The position numbers and the translations under genes were made by a program. Below, piece by piece: positions 1-11,512 of a stretch of DNA of 64,000 nucleotides (the first letter of the stretch is position 1; each line of letters starts with the position of its first letter). Source of the stretch: Antilocapra americana (lineage: Eukaryota; Chordata; Mammalia; Artiodactyla; Antilocapridae); contig ML662442.1 of NCBI GenBank assembly GCA_007570785.1, positions 64,086,285 to 64,150,284 of the forward strand. Reading direction: 5' to 3'. The notes below the pieces were generated by a model, which was given only the letters and a program-made list of their open reading frames with translations, made no database searches and had not been told where the DNA came from.

Positions 1-546
1 ATATTGTAAAGCAATCATCCTTCAGTTAAAAAAAATACAGCCCAGATGACCCTGGAAAGTGGAATTTGACATAGCTCTTAACATTTCCCTTTTAGTATTT
101 AGGAGGTCTTACTAGCGAATAATAACAACAAATTAATGCAGAATGCTCTATTGAAAAGTATAATGGTGATGATGTGTATGATACCAAAAATAGCCAAGAA
201 AACATACAGCTTCAAGCTAAGAAATCTTATAAACTATCAAATGAGAAACTAATCCCCAGCACTAATCAAATTCAGGAAGCATAATTAGAGCTGTTAAGTC
301 TAATCTTCCAATTTGGCTTGTGCCCAAAATGTGGTCAGGAGCACTAACTACTTTAGGGTATAAAAATAGACATGGTCTCAAAACCAACAATTTAAGAACA
401 TCATTATCTCTGAGTAATGATACAAACTTCATTATGATAAGTAAATGTTTCCTTTTCACTTGACTGAAGAAGAATCATGATCTTGAATTCCTTCTTACAA
501 TGATTCCTTCTTACCCTTATCCAGAATGAAAGAAATGTAATAAGTT

Positions 547-728
547 GGGCTTCCCTGATAGCTCAGTTGGTAAAGAATCCACCTGCAATGCAGGAGATCT
601 GGGTTTAATTCTTAGGTCAGGAAGATCTGCTGGAGAAGGGATAGTATTCTCCAGTATTCTGGCCCGGAGAATCCTATAGAATGTATAGTCTGAAGAGGTA
701 GACGTGGAACTTTCACTTTTTTACTTTC
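547..728 (+). repeat. Bov-tA SINE
   Basis: Starts with the tRNA-Glu-derived head (gggcttccctgatagctcag) and continues into the Bov-A body with the 'ggtcaggaagatc' segment. It is diverged and shortened at the 3' part. Confidence 0.85.
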
Positions 729-1039
729 ATGTAATCATCCAGGCAGTTGATGAAACGTATTTTTTTAAAAAATTTCGATCATTATCACAAAGATGGTGAA
801 AGTGTTTCTTCCATAATCCCCCAAGTCCATACACTCTTCCTGAGTGAATAAACCCATAGTTTCAATGACATATATAAAACTTCCAAATCACCAAGATTCT
901 TCCAAATCTACCAAACTTCCAAACCTACCAAGACCAACCTACATGAACTTGCTCTCCACCTCTCTCTCTTCTAAGATCAATGCCTTCATTTTGTTTTGAC
1001 TTTATACTCCTAATGTTATTCAACAGAATTTTGTCTTTA

Positions 1040-1112
1040 TTGCTTTTAAAATTAATTTTTATTGGAGTATAGTTGATTTAATGTTGTCTTAGTTTCTGCT
1101 GTATAGCAAAAT
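1040..1112 (-). repeat. L1 3'-end fragment, antisense
   Basis: The run 'attggagtatagttgattta' followed by 'tttctgctgtatagcaaa' is the reverse complement of the 3' untranslated end of cetartiodactyl L1 elements. Confidence 0.7.
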
Positions 1113-1125
1113 GAAATCAGCTATG

Positions 1126-1349
1126 CATGCAAGCTAAGTTGTTTCAGTCGTGTCTAACTCTGTGCAACCCTATGGACTGTAGACGGCCAGGCTCCTCTGT
1201 CCATGGGATTCTCCAGACAAGAATAATGGACTGGATTGCCCTGCCCTCCTCCAGGGGGTTATTCAGAACCCAGGGATCGAACTCGCGTCTCTTATATCTC
1301 CTGCATTGGCAGGCAGGTTCTTTACCACTAAGACCACATGGGAAGCCCA
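1126..1349 (-). repeat. Bov-tA SINE, antisense
   Basis: The Bov-A body ('gactgtagacggccaggctc', 'ccatgggattctccag') is followed by the reversed tRNA head ending 'gggaagccc'. Two opposed short open frames here are products of the SINE and not genes. Confidence 0.88.
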
Positions 1350-2074
1350 CATATCTGCATAATTGTATCTCTCTCTTTCTACAAGCATTTAAATGGAATC
1401 CAGGAATGTCACTCCTACCCCTCAAGATTCAGTGAAACTGGCTTTCACATGAAGGCATGTTTGAGAATTCAAATTCTTAGGTGCTTTCAGCCATAGGATC
1501 AACCCTTCCAGCCTCTGAGCCCAGGAATCCTTGTGTGCTCTCTGTTCCTCAGCCTTTTCTTTAGTTTCACAACAAACTCACTCACATTTAAGATCAGTGA
1601 ATTTAATGATTAATTCTCCTGAGGAGTCTCAGAGATGGAGGACAGATCCCATCAGCCAGCACACCCTTGCTACCATCCCGCTCACTCAGCTCACGCCTGT
1701 GTCCATCGTCTCACTGCATGTCCTTTTCTGGGTTGTGTGGGAGCACCCAGTTCACCTCACTTCTATATCTTTGCACCAGCCAATCAATTTTCTCTTTCTC
1801 CACATTGTTGATGGCTAAGTTTCACCAACTATTGTCTTGAAATCTCTTAAATCTATGACTTATGATTTTATTTCTAGGACATCACCTTAGTTTGGGTTTC
1901 TGACCCTCCCAAGTGAATTACTGGAATGTTCCAGTGAACTAGTGACATGGGATTTTGACTCTGCTCTCCCTCATACATCCTGAACAGACCTTAACGATGT
2001 GTTTTTCTAAAGTCACATTTCACCAAGTCACTTCCAAGGGCAGTTCTTTAACAAACTCCAATTCTAATGTAATA

Positions 2075-2345
2075 ATAATCCCAATTGCTTAGTCTGGCAT
2101 TTAAGACCTTCAATAATCTGGTCCGAAACTAATTTTCTCACCTTCTCTCCCAGTCCTCTGACACCTGATCCAGCCAAATTGGTAGACCCACTGTCTTTTA
2201 CATCTACTTCTACCATCTTGCCTCCCAAACGTTGAATGTGTTACTCACACCACCCCTCCATTCTCCAGTTTTCTTAATCCACTCATTTTCAGATCTTGTT
2301 TCAAATACTGCTTCACCTTTCAAGACTTTCCTGGTTCTCTAAGCC
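2075..2345 (-). repeat. L2 LINE 3'-end fragment, antisense
   Basis: The order of segments 'ctggcatttaagaccttcaa', 'aatctggtcc', 'cagccaaa' and 'caagactttcctgg' follows the reverse complement of the ancient mammalian L2 3' end. Strongly diverged. Confidence 0.6.
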
Positions 2346-2670
2346 CATAGAAATCTTTGGATATATGATCTCATTTCTTTCCTCTTGTATGAGAATGATA
2401 ATTGTCTCTGTTTGCCGGGGCTGAGTGTTTCCTAGGACATGGGACTTTTCAATGCTAAAAATGAATAGTCCTGGGTACACTGGAACAGGTGGTCACTCTA
2501 CCTGTAATATATATGGTACTTGCAATACCTGGGGACCTGGGGCAGGAAAGGAAGGCCATGCTTTTTGTACATGCCTACTGTGGAAATTTAGATGGCAGAA
2601 CTGGCCACAGAAAACTCCAGGGAGGGAAAAGGAAGGTGGTAAGGACACTTTTCTCTTTTCATAACATAGA

Positions 2671-2786
2671 TTTTTTGGCCATGCTCACGCTGCATATGGG
2701 ACCTTAGTTTCCTGATCAGGGATCAAACCTGAACCCTGTGCACTGGAAGCTTGGAGTCTTAACCACTGGGCCAGTAGGGAGGTCCC
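2671..2786 (-). repeat. CHR-type tRNA-Glu SINE, antisense
   Basis: Begins with a short T run and 'ggccatgc', contains 'cctgatcagggatcaaacct', and ends 'ccactgggccagtagggagg', the reversed head of cetartiodactyl CHR SINEs. Confidence 0.75.
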
Positions 2787-4780
2787 TGATGAGAATAATT
2801 TTTGGAGCTAAGGATAGGCCAAGTGGGCTGAGACCTTTGGATAAACATAGCCAAAGGGACTCCACTGCTGCAGTTTTGCTCATTTTCTCTCTCTCTCTTT
2901 TTAAGGAATTAAGAAAAACAAGGAGGAATAAAAAGATACATTCTGAGTAAAAGAGTTTTAATAAGGAGCCAACTGGGTGGGAAAATCACACATCTTAGAA
3001 CTGAAGGGAAAATTTAAACAGGTAAACAACCTTTTCCTTTTATTGTTTCCTTGGAAACAGAATCAGAGCTATTCACTACGAGGAGAATTAAATGAAACTT
3101 AGAAGTTAAGGTCAGACTTTCTGGAGGTTTTCTGATGCCAAGTTGAAACTCAAGGTGAGTTATGAAGGTTTGGTAATACAGCAGCATATTAACCAGTCAG
3201 AGAATTGGGTTACAGATTTCTAATATGTGCATGTTGTATTGTTCGAGAATATTCATATCTATTATAGAATAATTACAGGATAATTGTTTCCTCTGTTACA
3301 GAAGGAAAGATGGAATGAATGAATGAAGATGTATTATGTACAGATTAGTGGTTAGCAAATGAAGCATGTACATGTTAAACATAGATGCATGTTAAAAGGA
3401 ATGGAAGAACCAAAAAGTATCTAATAATCTTGTGGCGTTAGATGTACACCAGGAACCTGTGGTCAGGAATACTTATCCCTGTATCTCTCCATCAGAGCAG
3501 GTATGTCAGTGGCTTAAGGAATATGCTAGAGATTGCTTGATCCTCAATTCTCGTTCTCATAAGAAGAGAAACCACACCATAAGGAAAGAAAGTAGATGGA
3601 GCAGCAGAGAGAGACAGCATGCATGAATACTGTACACTCTTAAGAGCAGGTAGTGCAGCCCATTCACCTAAGTCACATCCAACTCTAAGTCTATTAATGT
3701 ACTCCTTTTCTTTCCCCTTGTTCCTTACTGTAGTTTTAAACTGATTAGATAAACTCTGTGACATGAGCATTTTAATTTGGTTTGGGAATGTTTCTGTTCC
3801 ATGACCTGTGCGCTAGCTTGCCCATTAGAAGACCTGAAGGCCACTTTGCATCAAGATAATTTCCTGCATGACACAATTTCAGAAAAACATTCATCTTTCA
3901 CAAAGCTGTCCTTCTCCAGTTGGCACTCTGTTATTAAACAAATATTCAATAAATAAGTTCTATTTCTGCACAAACTTGAAGCTTGAGATAGTGTATAATT
4001 ATTTTGGTCAACAGATTTGTGGCATATTAATGGTTGCCCAGATTATCTACAACTTGTGACAATAGTTTTAATGAGATTTGCTTATTTTCTTTTCTATTTT
4101 TTTTGGTTGGCAAGAAGCAGAGTGCCAATATTTAGCACTTGAAATTACTAATTACTTACTGTACTCCTGTGTTTCAGAAGTCATGCTTCGGAGATGAATT
4201 AGCTATGTGAATGCATATTTAATATCCAAAAATGTAGTAACTTTACGATGATTGAAGTAAATGTCCAGAGGCATTGCTAATCTTACGAGTGGGCAAAACA
4301 GCAAGCAAAGGCTGTCAGACCTCCCAAATCTCCATCCTTGACTCCCATTATTCATCTCCTTAGGATCAGGTTCAATCTTTAGTCAATTCATCAAATAAAT
4401 AACTCATTCAATGAATATTTATTTGGATATGTCTGTGTGCTAGACTCTGAGTGAGCACTACAAAATCCTTATGCTCATGGAATTTGCATTATAGTAGGAA
4501 AGACAGAAGAAAAGTGAGTAGCTGAATAATACAATTTAGATAAAGATAACTGTTAAACAGAAATTAAGCAGTTAAACAATGACTGAAATGGTTTGGTGTA
4601 TACAATATTTTCACAAAATAATTCATAGAGAATTATTAGTACATTAGCACAGTTTAGTTGTGAGGTTAGCTGACTGAAAGTATGACCTGACAAGATCTAA
4701 TTAAAAAAAGGATGTTTTGTGTGGTTAAAGGACCTGGAAGTGCTTGACTGCGGATTTTTTTGTCAAGAAATAGCAGTGGA

Positions 4781-4961
4781 GTGGCTTCCCTGGTACCCCA
4801 GTGGCTAAGACTCTGTGCTGCCAATGAGGGGGCCCAGGTTCGATCGTTGGTCAGTGAACTAGATCCTATATTCTGCAACTAGGAGTTCTAATGCAACTAA
4901 AGATCATGCATGCTGCAGCTAAGACCTGGCACAACCAAATAAACAAATAAACATAAAAAAA
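4781..4961 (+). repeat. CHR-type tRNA-Glu SINE
   Basis: Head 'ggcttccctggtaccccagt', B-box-like 'ggttcgatcg', 'gctgcagctaagacctggca', and an A-rich tail near 4945-4961. Confidence 0.82.
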
Positions 4962-5300
4962 GACACGGCAATGGAGCAGTTGGTGACTTTGGAGGGAAAA
5001 AAGCACTTATCTTACAGAATAAATAACATATGTTCCAGAGTCATAAAGAGTGAAATATTAAAGAAATAAAGATGGAGAAGTCTCCATAACTAGTCCTGAG
5101 AAACGAAAACATTTTTAATTGTTACAGCAAAGAAATGTAATCACTAAGGAAAATTAATACATAAGACTATATGCAAACTTTCAAATTCTCCATGCTAAAA
5201 ACTACTGCACAGAAATTAAAATGCAGATAACAAATTAGAGAAAATGTTTTCAATATATATGATAAAGGCTTTAAAATCATTAAAAGAATCTTTAATAAAT

Positions 5301-5427
5301 AGGGAATTCCCTGATGGTCCAGTGGTTAGGACTTGGCAGTTTCACTGCTGGGGCCTAGGTTCAATCCCTGGTCAGGGAATTAAGATCATGAAAGCCACAC
5401 AGTATGGCCAAAAAAAAAAAAAAAAAA
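5301..5427 (+). repeat. CHR-type SINE with A tail
   Basis: Head 'agggaattccctgatggtcc', 'ggttcaatccctggtcaggg', 'tatggcc', then an uninterrupted run of about 18 A at 5410-5427. Confidence 0.85.
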
Positions 5428-6299
5428 TCATTAATAAATACACAGGTTTTCATGATATAGTTGAAAAAGATAAACAAACTGAAAGAAAAATAAGCAAAAC
5501 TCTTTTTTATAAAAGACATGCAAATGGTTATTAAATATATAAAACAATATTCAAACTCATTTACAATGAAAAAAATTCAAGTTAAAATAACAAGCCTTTA
5601 TATCTTTCAAATGAAAATGGAGGAAAGAATTAGAATTTCATAAACTGCTTGTAAGCATGAAAATTGGAGGATAATTTGGCAATATATATTTCAAAAGCCT
5701 TACAATGATTTATAATCTTTTACCTATCAAGTCTCTTCCTGGGAATTTATTTTAAGGAAATAATAAAATATATATATAGATATACACAAAAAGATTTATA
5801 GAATAAAATTTTGTCATAAAGCTATTTTTAGTAATGAAAAACCTGAGATGTGTTTAAATGAAGCTTAACAATGATAATCAATAGGCAATTGATTAAATAT
5901 ATTGTGATACATTTATATAAAGATTCAATATGCAGTCATTGAAGATATAGAATTTAATGACATGAAATATTTGTCACAATATGTTGCGAGAAACAAAGCA
6001 GGCTACAAAGCAATATACAATATAATTCTTATTTTTATAAATATATACTATAGTGGTATGTGTATACATATATGTATCTAGAGAGATAGACTTCTGGTTG
6101 ATGTATTATAGACAATTTTAGTTATTCCATGAGCTTTTCTGAATTGAAAAATTGCATAAAACAGTAAAATTTATTTATATAAATATGAAATTTGAAGTCA
6201 TAAATATTTAAAATAATTTAAAATGTTCGTCCTGATACTTAATATTATCAGACCCTTTCACTGTATTTGGCTACTGAAATAAAACTATTATGAAATAGG

Positions 6300-6479
6300 G
6301 ATGCTAAGTCACTTCAGTCATGGCTCTTCTGTCTGTGAGATTCTCCAAGCAAAAATCCTGGAGTGGTTTGCCATTTCCTTTTCCAGAGGATCTTCCCAAC
6401 CCAAAGATTGAACCCCTGTCTCTTATGTCTCCTGCATTTACAGGCTTGTTCTTTACCACTAGCACCACCTAGGAAGCCC
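6300..6479 (-). repeat. Bov-tA SINE, antisense
   Basis: The diverged Bov-A body ('tttgccatttccttttccag') is followed by the reversed tRNA head ('tctcctgcatt', 'ttctttaccact', ending 'ggaagccc'). Confidence 0.85.
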
Positions 6480-6544
6480 TTATGAGTTAGGGGTAGGGAT
6501 TTCTTTATTTTTTTTTAATGTAATAAAATGGCCTTCCTTTGCCC

Positions 6545-6705
6545 CTTTATTATTATTTTAAAAACATTTCTTTATTTTTAACTGAAGGATAATTGCTTTA
6601 CAATATTGTGTTGGTTTCTGGCATATATTGACATGTATCAGCCATAGGTTTACATACATGCCCTCTCTCTTGAACCTCCCTCCTATCTCCCACCCCTGCC
6701 CCTTT
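6545..6705 (-). repeat. L1 3'-end fragment, antisense
   Basis: Contains 'aattgctttacaatattgtg', 'ttggtttctggcatat' and the C/T-rich 'cttgaacctccctcc', which match the reverse complement of the 3' end of a ruminant L1. Confidence 0.75.
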
Positions 6706-6857
6706 ATTATTTTTCAATGTATTAAACAGTGATTTCTTAAATTCTATACTCAAGCATTAGTTGAAAAGCATACACATTTTATTGTTAAGCATATGTCCCT
6801 CTTCCAACAAAATGAAATGTCATCTGGAGGCACTGTGGGTCACCAAAAGTCTCAGTT

Positions 6858-7075
6858 GACTTTCTATTGCATGGCGCAGGTGGTAAAGAATCTGTCTGCA
6901 ATGTGGGAGACCTGAGTTCCATCCCTGGGTCAGGAAGATCCCCTGGAGAAGTAAATGGCAACCCACTTCAGCATTCTTGCCTGGAAAATCCCATGGATGG
7001 AGGAGCCTGGTGGGCTACATACAGTCCATAGGGTCACAAAAAGGGTCACGAATGAGTGACTTCAGTTTCACTTTT
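6858..7075 (+). repeat. Bov-tA SINE
   Basis: Head 'ggtggtaaagaatctgtctg', then 'ggtcaggaagatcccctgga', 'atcccatggatggaggagcc' and the tail 'gagtgacttcagtttcac'. Confidence 0.9.
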
Positions 7076-7755
7076 CTATAGAACTGCATGACTTTATTCT
7101 CCTGTTATCAAATACAAGTTCATGTGCCTGATGCAGAGTGAGGCCAAACAAACCAAAACATCAGAGTTAGGAGCAGGGAAAGGTTTATTGAATGGCCAAG
7201 CAAAGAGAACAGTGGCCCAAGGTCTAGTGGAAGTCAACTTGTCCACCATCTTGGACCTATTTGGTTTTAATCAGTTTATATGTCCTTGGGCTATGCCATT
7301 CTTTTAAAGGTTGTGCCTACCCTCTTCTGTCCTGTTTCAGTATCACGAAAGACAATGAGGGAACTAAAGAGAGAACTCACCACAAGGAAGAAGACTTGCA
7401 GAACAAATACGCCAATTTAACAGCAGGTCTTGAAGGTCAGAGGTCAGAGGTGGGTGCAGGTACAGGAAAAGCGTGGCAGCTTGAACTGGAACTCTTCCAG
7501 TCCAGTTATCTTGACAGTGTACACTGTTATCTGGGGGAGAAAAAGAGGTGTATGTGAACTGTTTAAAGATAAACTGAGACATATTACAAATTTTGAGTTT
7601 TTTGAGCAAAAATTGATTCAAATCAAGCAACAACTAATCTAGCAGTTAGAAAGGAGCTCCAAGGAATGGTACAAAATGAAAAATTTTTACAGGTAGAAGG
7701 AGTGGGTACAAGCAAGTTATACTATACAAAGAACTGAGTTGGTTATTGCAAGGTT

Positions 7756-7957
7756 GGGCTTCCCTGATGGCTCAGTGATAAAGAATCTGCCTGCCAATGA
7801 AAGAGGTGTGAGTTTGATCCCTGGGTGGGGAAGATCCCCTGGAGAAGAAAATGGCAACCCACTCCAGTATTCTTACCTGGAAAATCCAAGGAGCCTGGCG
7901 AGATGTAGTCCATGGTGTCACAAAAGAGTTGGACATGACTTAGCGACTACACAACAA
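7756..7957 (+). repeat. Bov-tA SINE
   Basis: Head 'gggcttccctgatggctcag' followed by a near-complete Bov-A body ending 'ttggacatgacttagcgac'. Confidence 0.9.
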
Positions 7958-9059
7958 TCACAAATTACAAGGTTACTTTCCTTTAAGGGATGGCAGGGAT
8001 TTATCAGGTAGATTACCTAGTTAGTGCTGATTAGAGGGCTCCTAATTGACTGGTTTAATATTCCATTTCTGGGAGAGTAGAAAATCTAAATCTCTGGTAA
8101 CATGGGGCTTAATATAAGCAACTCCCTTCTGGGCCTGTTGTTTTGTTTTTAACAAAAGGAACATGCTATCTCAATGAATTCTGTAACTCTCAGCGGTCCA
8201 AATCATCTTCCTGACATCAGTCACTGTGTCCTATCTACTATGCAGCACATGGAGGATGAATTGGTCTTGTTCATTTGCAAGAAACTGTCACCTTGAGGAC
8301 GGAGAGGATCCACCATGACCAAGTGAACCACCTATCAGCTGATCTCTATCAGGTGAGGACAGAGGACTTCTGGAAAGAAGACTGGATCAGTGAGATGAGG
8401 CTTGGGCATGGGTGGCAGCCTGGAAGATTCATTAGTGACGTCAGGCACAGTGTAGAACAAACACTAGATGTGTTTTGGAGGGATTTCACTAAGAGCTGGA
8501 GTTCTGGCTTGAGCAAACATGTTAATTCAACTATCCAGATTTAGTTATTAATATTAATAGCAACTGATTTTTAGCCTCAGGCTGGTGAAGCTTTATGACA
8601 TTAAGATTACCCATGATACTGTTTCTTTTTTCGAAATTCATTTGGGTGTGTTGCTTTTTTTTTTTTTTAACAAACATGAATACAGATCTGATGGTTATAA
8701 AACTTTTATTCATTCATTCAACAACTATTCATTGAACAACCTCTATGCCCTTGGGAAATCAAACACTAAAACAGTCTGTGCCTTCAAGGGGAATTGCCTA
8801 GTGACCCAGTGCTTACACTTGTAGACTGCCTCTACAAGTGGGAATTTATGTCAGGTTCACAATGTAAAACTGATGCTCTGGTATTAGGCAGAAAGGGATG
8901 GGCAGAGAGTTCTTCAGTATGTTTCTTGGTTGCCTCCAAAAATAATCTTAATGCTAAAGTGGCATATTTTAAGCCCCTTCAACGGTTGCCTGCGGATTTC
9001 TTTTTTTGCAGCTTTTAGTTTGTTGCTTATTGCAATTACTCACGTTTAATTCTCTGCTA

Positions 9060-9135
9060 TTAGATGACCAACTCCTTGAGAAAAAGACTTGTCTTATTCA
9101 CCTGCACACCCTCAGAACGGAGCAGACTTTAGTGG
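9060..9135 (-). repeat. L2 3'-terminal fragment, antisense
   Basis: 'tagatgaccaactccttgag', 'ttattcacctgcacaccctc' and the following agaacgg track the reversed L2 terminal segment. Short and diverged. Confidence 0.45.
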
Positions 9136-9729
9136 AATCAGTTCATAATTACTCTGGGCACGCAAACCAAATATCCAATTTGCTAGAATTATTTTGCAAC
9201 CAGGATAATGAGTTTTATGACTTTTTGTGTACGGTTTTAACGTTAACTATTATGACTGAGGTCCTTGCTTCATCTCCATTTTAGGGTGCATTCAAGATAA
9301 GTGTTATCACTCGTAAAATAGGCTACATTAATTTGTTGAGAGACACACCTAAGTTTCTTACTGCAATGTTTCTTTGCACTCAAAGCATTCTTACTCAATG
9401 TTTCTTTGTCCAGTAAAATTCTGATCTAAAGCTAAAAGTCTTAAAAAACAAAAAAACTAACAAGTACTTTTCCTTCCATTTTACTCATATTATTGCTTCA
9501 ATCTGCAAACACAAGTAGCTGCTTTCCATTTAATTCCTAGGCATGTTAAAACTTGGAGACTGCCACAGTTTGGCTTTTTTTTTTTTCCTCGTAAAGCAAA
9601 TTATTTAATTATACAGACGGACAGGGTCTCGTTCCTGTATATATCTCGCTCTTCTCAAATATTCTGTAATCAGAATTCCATGCTTTCAAAGCTCTTTGCA
9701 AAACTAAAAACATGGATCCTCAGGCGACT

Positions 9730-9915
9730 CCAATCAGGGAATGGTTTCAGCCAGCGACCACTCTCACCCCTCGAAGCCTGGGATGGGAAAGGCGGCACCG
9801 CTGGAGATAACTGAGCCCTGCCACCAAGCGCAGCGGGCCCCTCCCGGGAGCGGAGGCGGGGTCGGGGGCGGGGCGTCGCCGCGCAGAGAGGAGCCTCGGC
9901 CCTCCCCGCAATTGG
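9730..9915 (+). promoter_or_regulatory. AKAP7: Putative AKAP7 proximal promoter motifs (CCAAT, GC boxes)
   Basis: A CCAAT box (ccaatca, 9730-9736), two GC boxes (ggaggcggggt at 9852-9862 and gggggcggggc at 9864-9874) and an inverted CCAAT (attgg, 9911-9915) lie at the left edge of the CpG island, 0.7-0.9 kb before the start codon. No TATA element is visible nearby. Motif content is seen directly. Binding of NF-Y and Sp1-type factors is the known behaviour of such motifs, and use of them here is inferred. Confidence 0.45.
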
Positions 9916-9996
9916 CCCGCGTCGCTCGCCGGAATCCGGGTACCGCGGGCGCGTCGGCTCGGCCCCTGCCGCTCGTTTCGGGCGCCCGGCCTGGGC

Positions 9997-10629
9997 ATGC
10001 AGGTACTTCGAGGCCTGCGGCTCCGGGCGCTCTGCGCCTCCGCAGGCCCGGGCGCCGCGGCCCGAGCCCCGGGCGCCAGCCGCGGCCCCCGCCCCNNNNN
10101 NNNNNNNNNNNNNNNNNNNNNNNNNNNNNNNNNNNNNNNNNNNNNNNNNNNNNNNNNNNNNNNNNNNNNNNNNNNNNNNNNNNNNNNNNNNNNNNNNNNN
10201 NNNNNNNNNNNNNNNNNNNNNNNNNNNNNNNNNNNNNNNNNNNNNNNNNNNNNNNNNNNNNNNNNNNNNNNNNNNNNNNNNNNNNNNNNNNNNNNNNNNN
10301 NNNNNNNNNNNNNNNNNNNNNNNNNNNNNNNNNNNNNNNNNNNNNNNNNNNNNNNNNNNNNNNNNNNNNNNNNNNNNNNNNNNNNNNNNNNNNNNNNNNN
10401 NNNNNNNNNNNNNNNNNNNNNNNNNNNNNNNNNNNNNNNNNNNNNNNNNNNNNNNNNNNNNNNNNNNNNNNNNNNNNNNNNNNNNNNNNNNNNNNGCCCC
10501 CCGGCCCGCCCCCGCGCGCCGCCCGCCGGCCCTCGGCCCCGCCTCCGCCCGCTCCGCGCGCTCAGCCCGGGGTCGCTGCGCCCGGCCGTCGTCGCCTGCA
10601 GAGGCCCGCCGCCCGCCGCCGCCGCCCGC
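9997..10629 (+). other. Possible in-frame upstream extension of AKAP7 coding frame (through gap)
   Basis: An ATG at 9997 opens 33 codons without stop up to the gap. If the gap is truly 400 bases, that frame equals the one that is open for 44 codons from 10498 to the AKAP7 ATG. The first residues (MQVLRGLRLRALCAS) are rich in Arg, Leu and Ala and lack acidic residues, as in mitochondrial presequences. GC-rich islands often have long chance open frames and the gap length may be nominal, so this is only a candidate 5' UTR or alternative N-terminus. Confidence 0.2.
10096..10495. other. Assembly gap (400 N)
   Basis: Exactly 400 undetermined bases sit in the middle of the CpG island, 134 bases before the AKAP7 start codon. 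GC-rich CpG islands are often poorly covered. The 5' untranslated region and transcription start probably fall in or near it. Confidence 0.99.
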
Positions 10630-10648
10630 ATGGAGCGCCCCGGAGCCG
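10630..10648 (+). CDS. AKAP7: AKAP7 long isoform, coding exon 1
   Basis: This 19-base coding piece encodes M-E-R-P-G-A plus the first base of codon 7, and is followed at 10649 by the donor GTGAGC. The start was chosen because mammalian AKAP7 gamma/delta proteins begin MERP and the phase (1) is the one required by exon 2. The ATG has G at +4 but C at -3, so its context is only moderate. AKAP7 anchors cAMP-dependent protein kinase near its targets. Long isoforms are cytosolic or nuclear and lack the lipid-modified N-terminus of the short alpha/beta forms, which use another first exon not found here. The six exons in the window give 233 codons of a protein of about 350 residues. Confidence 0.85.
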
Positions 10649-11261
10649 GTGAGCTCGGGCGGCCGAGCGGGCGTGTGGGGCGACTGGAGACGGGGGGCGT
10701 GGGCTCTGCCCGGCCGCGGGGAGGGCCCGGCCTCGCCGCCCCGCCTGCGCCCCCAGCGCTGGGCGCGCGATCCCACGCCCGCCCTGCCCCGGGGCTCCTC
10801 TCCCCGCCCTGCGCGGAATTCGGGGCACCCGCGGGGAACCCGGTGCGACCGGCTAGGATCCGCGCTGCTTGAAAGCGAGTGTTTTCGTTAGTGCACGCAC
10901 TGTTGGTGCGACGGGAGGCCGGGAGAGTGAACCCATTCTGAGTTTCACTTTTCTTTCCCGACGATCTTCTAACCTTTTAGAAACGTCTTGCCGACCCACC
11001 CCCTCCGACGGTGTTTGTGTGATCAGCAAAATCTAGAAAAAGCTCCGTTTTTATACTTTATCGCAAACAAAGGCTTGAACCTCCGCACTTAGGTTTTCCT
11101 CGTAGGATTTTATTCTCGGTGTGGAGGTGACCTCTCTAAACTGGCCCCAAATCTGCAGTAGGGCTCAGAAGGAGTTTCCAGTTTATGTCAACATTTACTG
11201 TGAACTGAAGTTGGTGGGTAGAGCGAGTTAGGGGTTGGACTTTTGGTGAAAGGCACCAACA

Positions 11262-11285
11262 AGCACCTTTTAGAGAAAAGGTGCT
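11262..11285. repeat. Short perfect inverted repeat (hairpin)
   Basis: agcacctttt and aaaaggtgct form a 10-base perfect stem around the loop agag, directly before a SINE. No function is evident. Confidence 0.7.
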
Positions 11286-11287
11286 CT

Positions 11288-11414
11288 TCTGTGAAGGAAA
11301 TGGCAACCCACTCCAGTATTCCTGCCTGGAGAATCCCATGGACAGAGGAGCCTGGTGGGCTACAGTCCATGGGGTCACAAAGAGTGGGACACAACTGAGA
11401 GACTTTCAGGTGTT
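11288..11414 (+). repeat. Bov-A SINE monomer
   Basis: Bov-A body without a tRNA head: 'gaaatggcaacccactccag' through 'cacaactgagagac'. It faces an antisense copy about 90 bases downstream. Confidence 0.88.
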
Positions 11415-11512
11415 TTTCTTGAGAGATTTTTGAAGAATAAACGCATGAAAGTGAAAGTTTCAAGTGTTTTTCATGAGAGATTTTTGAAGAATAAACTCAT
11501 GAAAGTGAAAGT
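11408..11512 (+). repeat. 54-base tandem duplication between two SINEs
   Basis: Two units with 54-base spacing (gtgtttttc...tgagagatttttgaagaataaac...catgaaagtgaaagt, starting near 11408 and 11462) differ at only a few positions. The unit includes SINE edge sequence and a non-SINE core. Confidence 0.75.

Larger units (their letters stand above)
1..9700. other. Intergenic DNA upstream of AKAP7, no gene recognised
   Basis: No reading frame in this stretch looks like a conserved protein. The longer open frames lie over SINEs or are short, low-information chance frames. The content is AT-rich unique sequence with the SINE, L1 and L2 copies listed separately. I did not recognise 1500-2070, 2800-4780, 5430-6300, 7080-7750 or 7960-9050. 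Parts of 4400-4560 and 8700-8800 resemble very old L2-related repeats but are too decayed to name. Confidence 0.6.
9830..10960. promoter_or_regulatory. AKAP7: CpG island around AKAP7 exon 1
   Basis: Base composition changes abruptly from AT-rich to very GC- and CG-dinucleotide-rich near 9830 and falls back near 10960. The island covers the promoter motifs, the assembly gap and the first coding exon. This is typical of a broadly expressed gene with dispersed start sites. The transcription start cannot be placed because the island core is missing. Confidence 0.85.

Noticed and set aside
9670..10872. Long open frames on both strands across the CpG island and the N gap (for example minus-strand frames of about 290-370 codons)
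   Set aside because: Most of their length is undetermined sequence, and GC-rich DNA lacks stop codons in all frames. Only the + frame that ends in the AKAP7 start was kept, as a low-confidence candidate.
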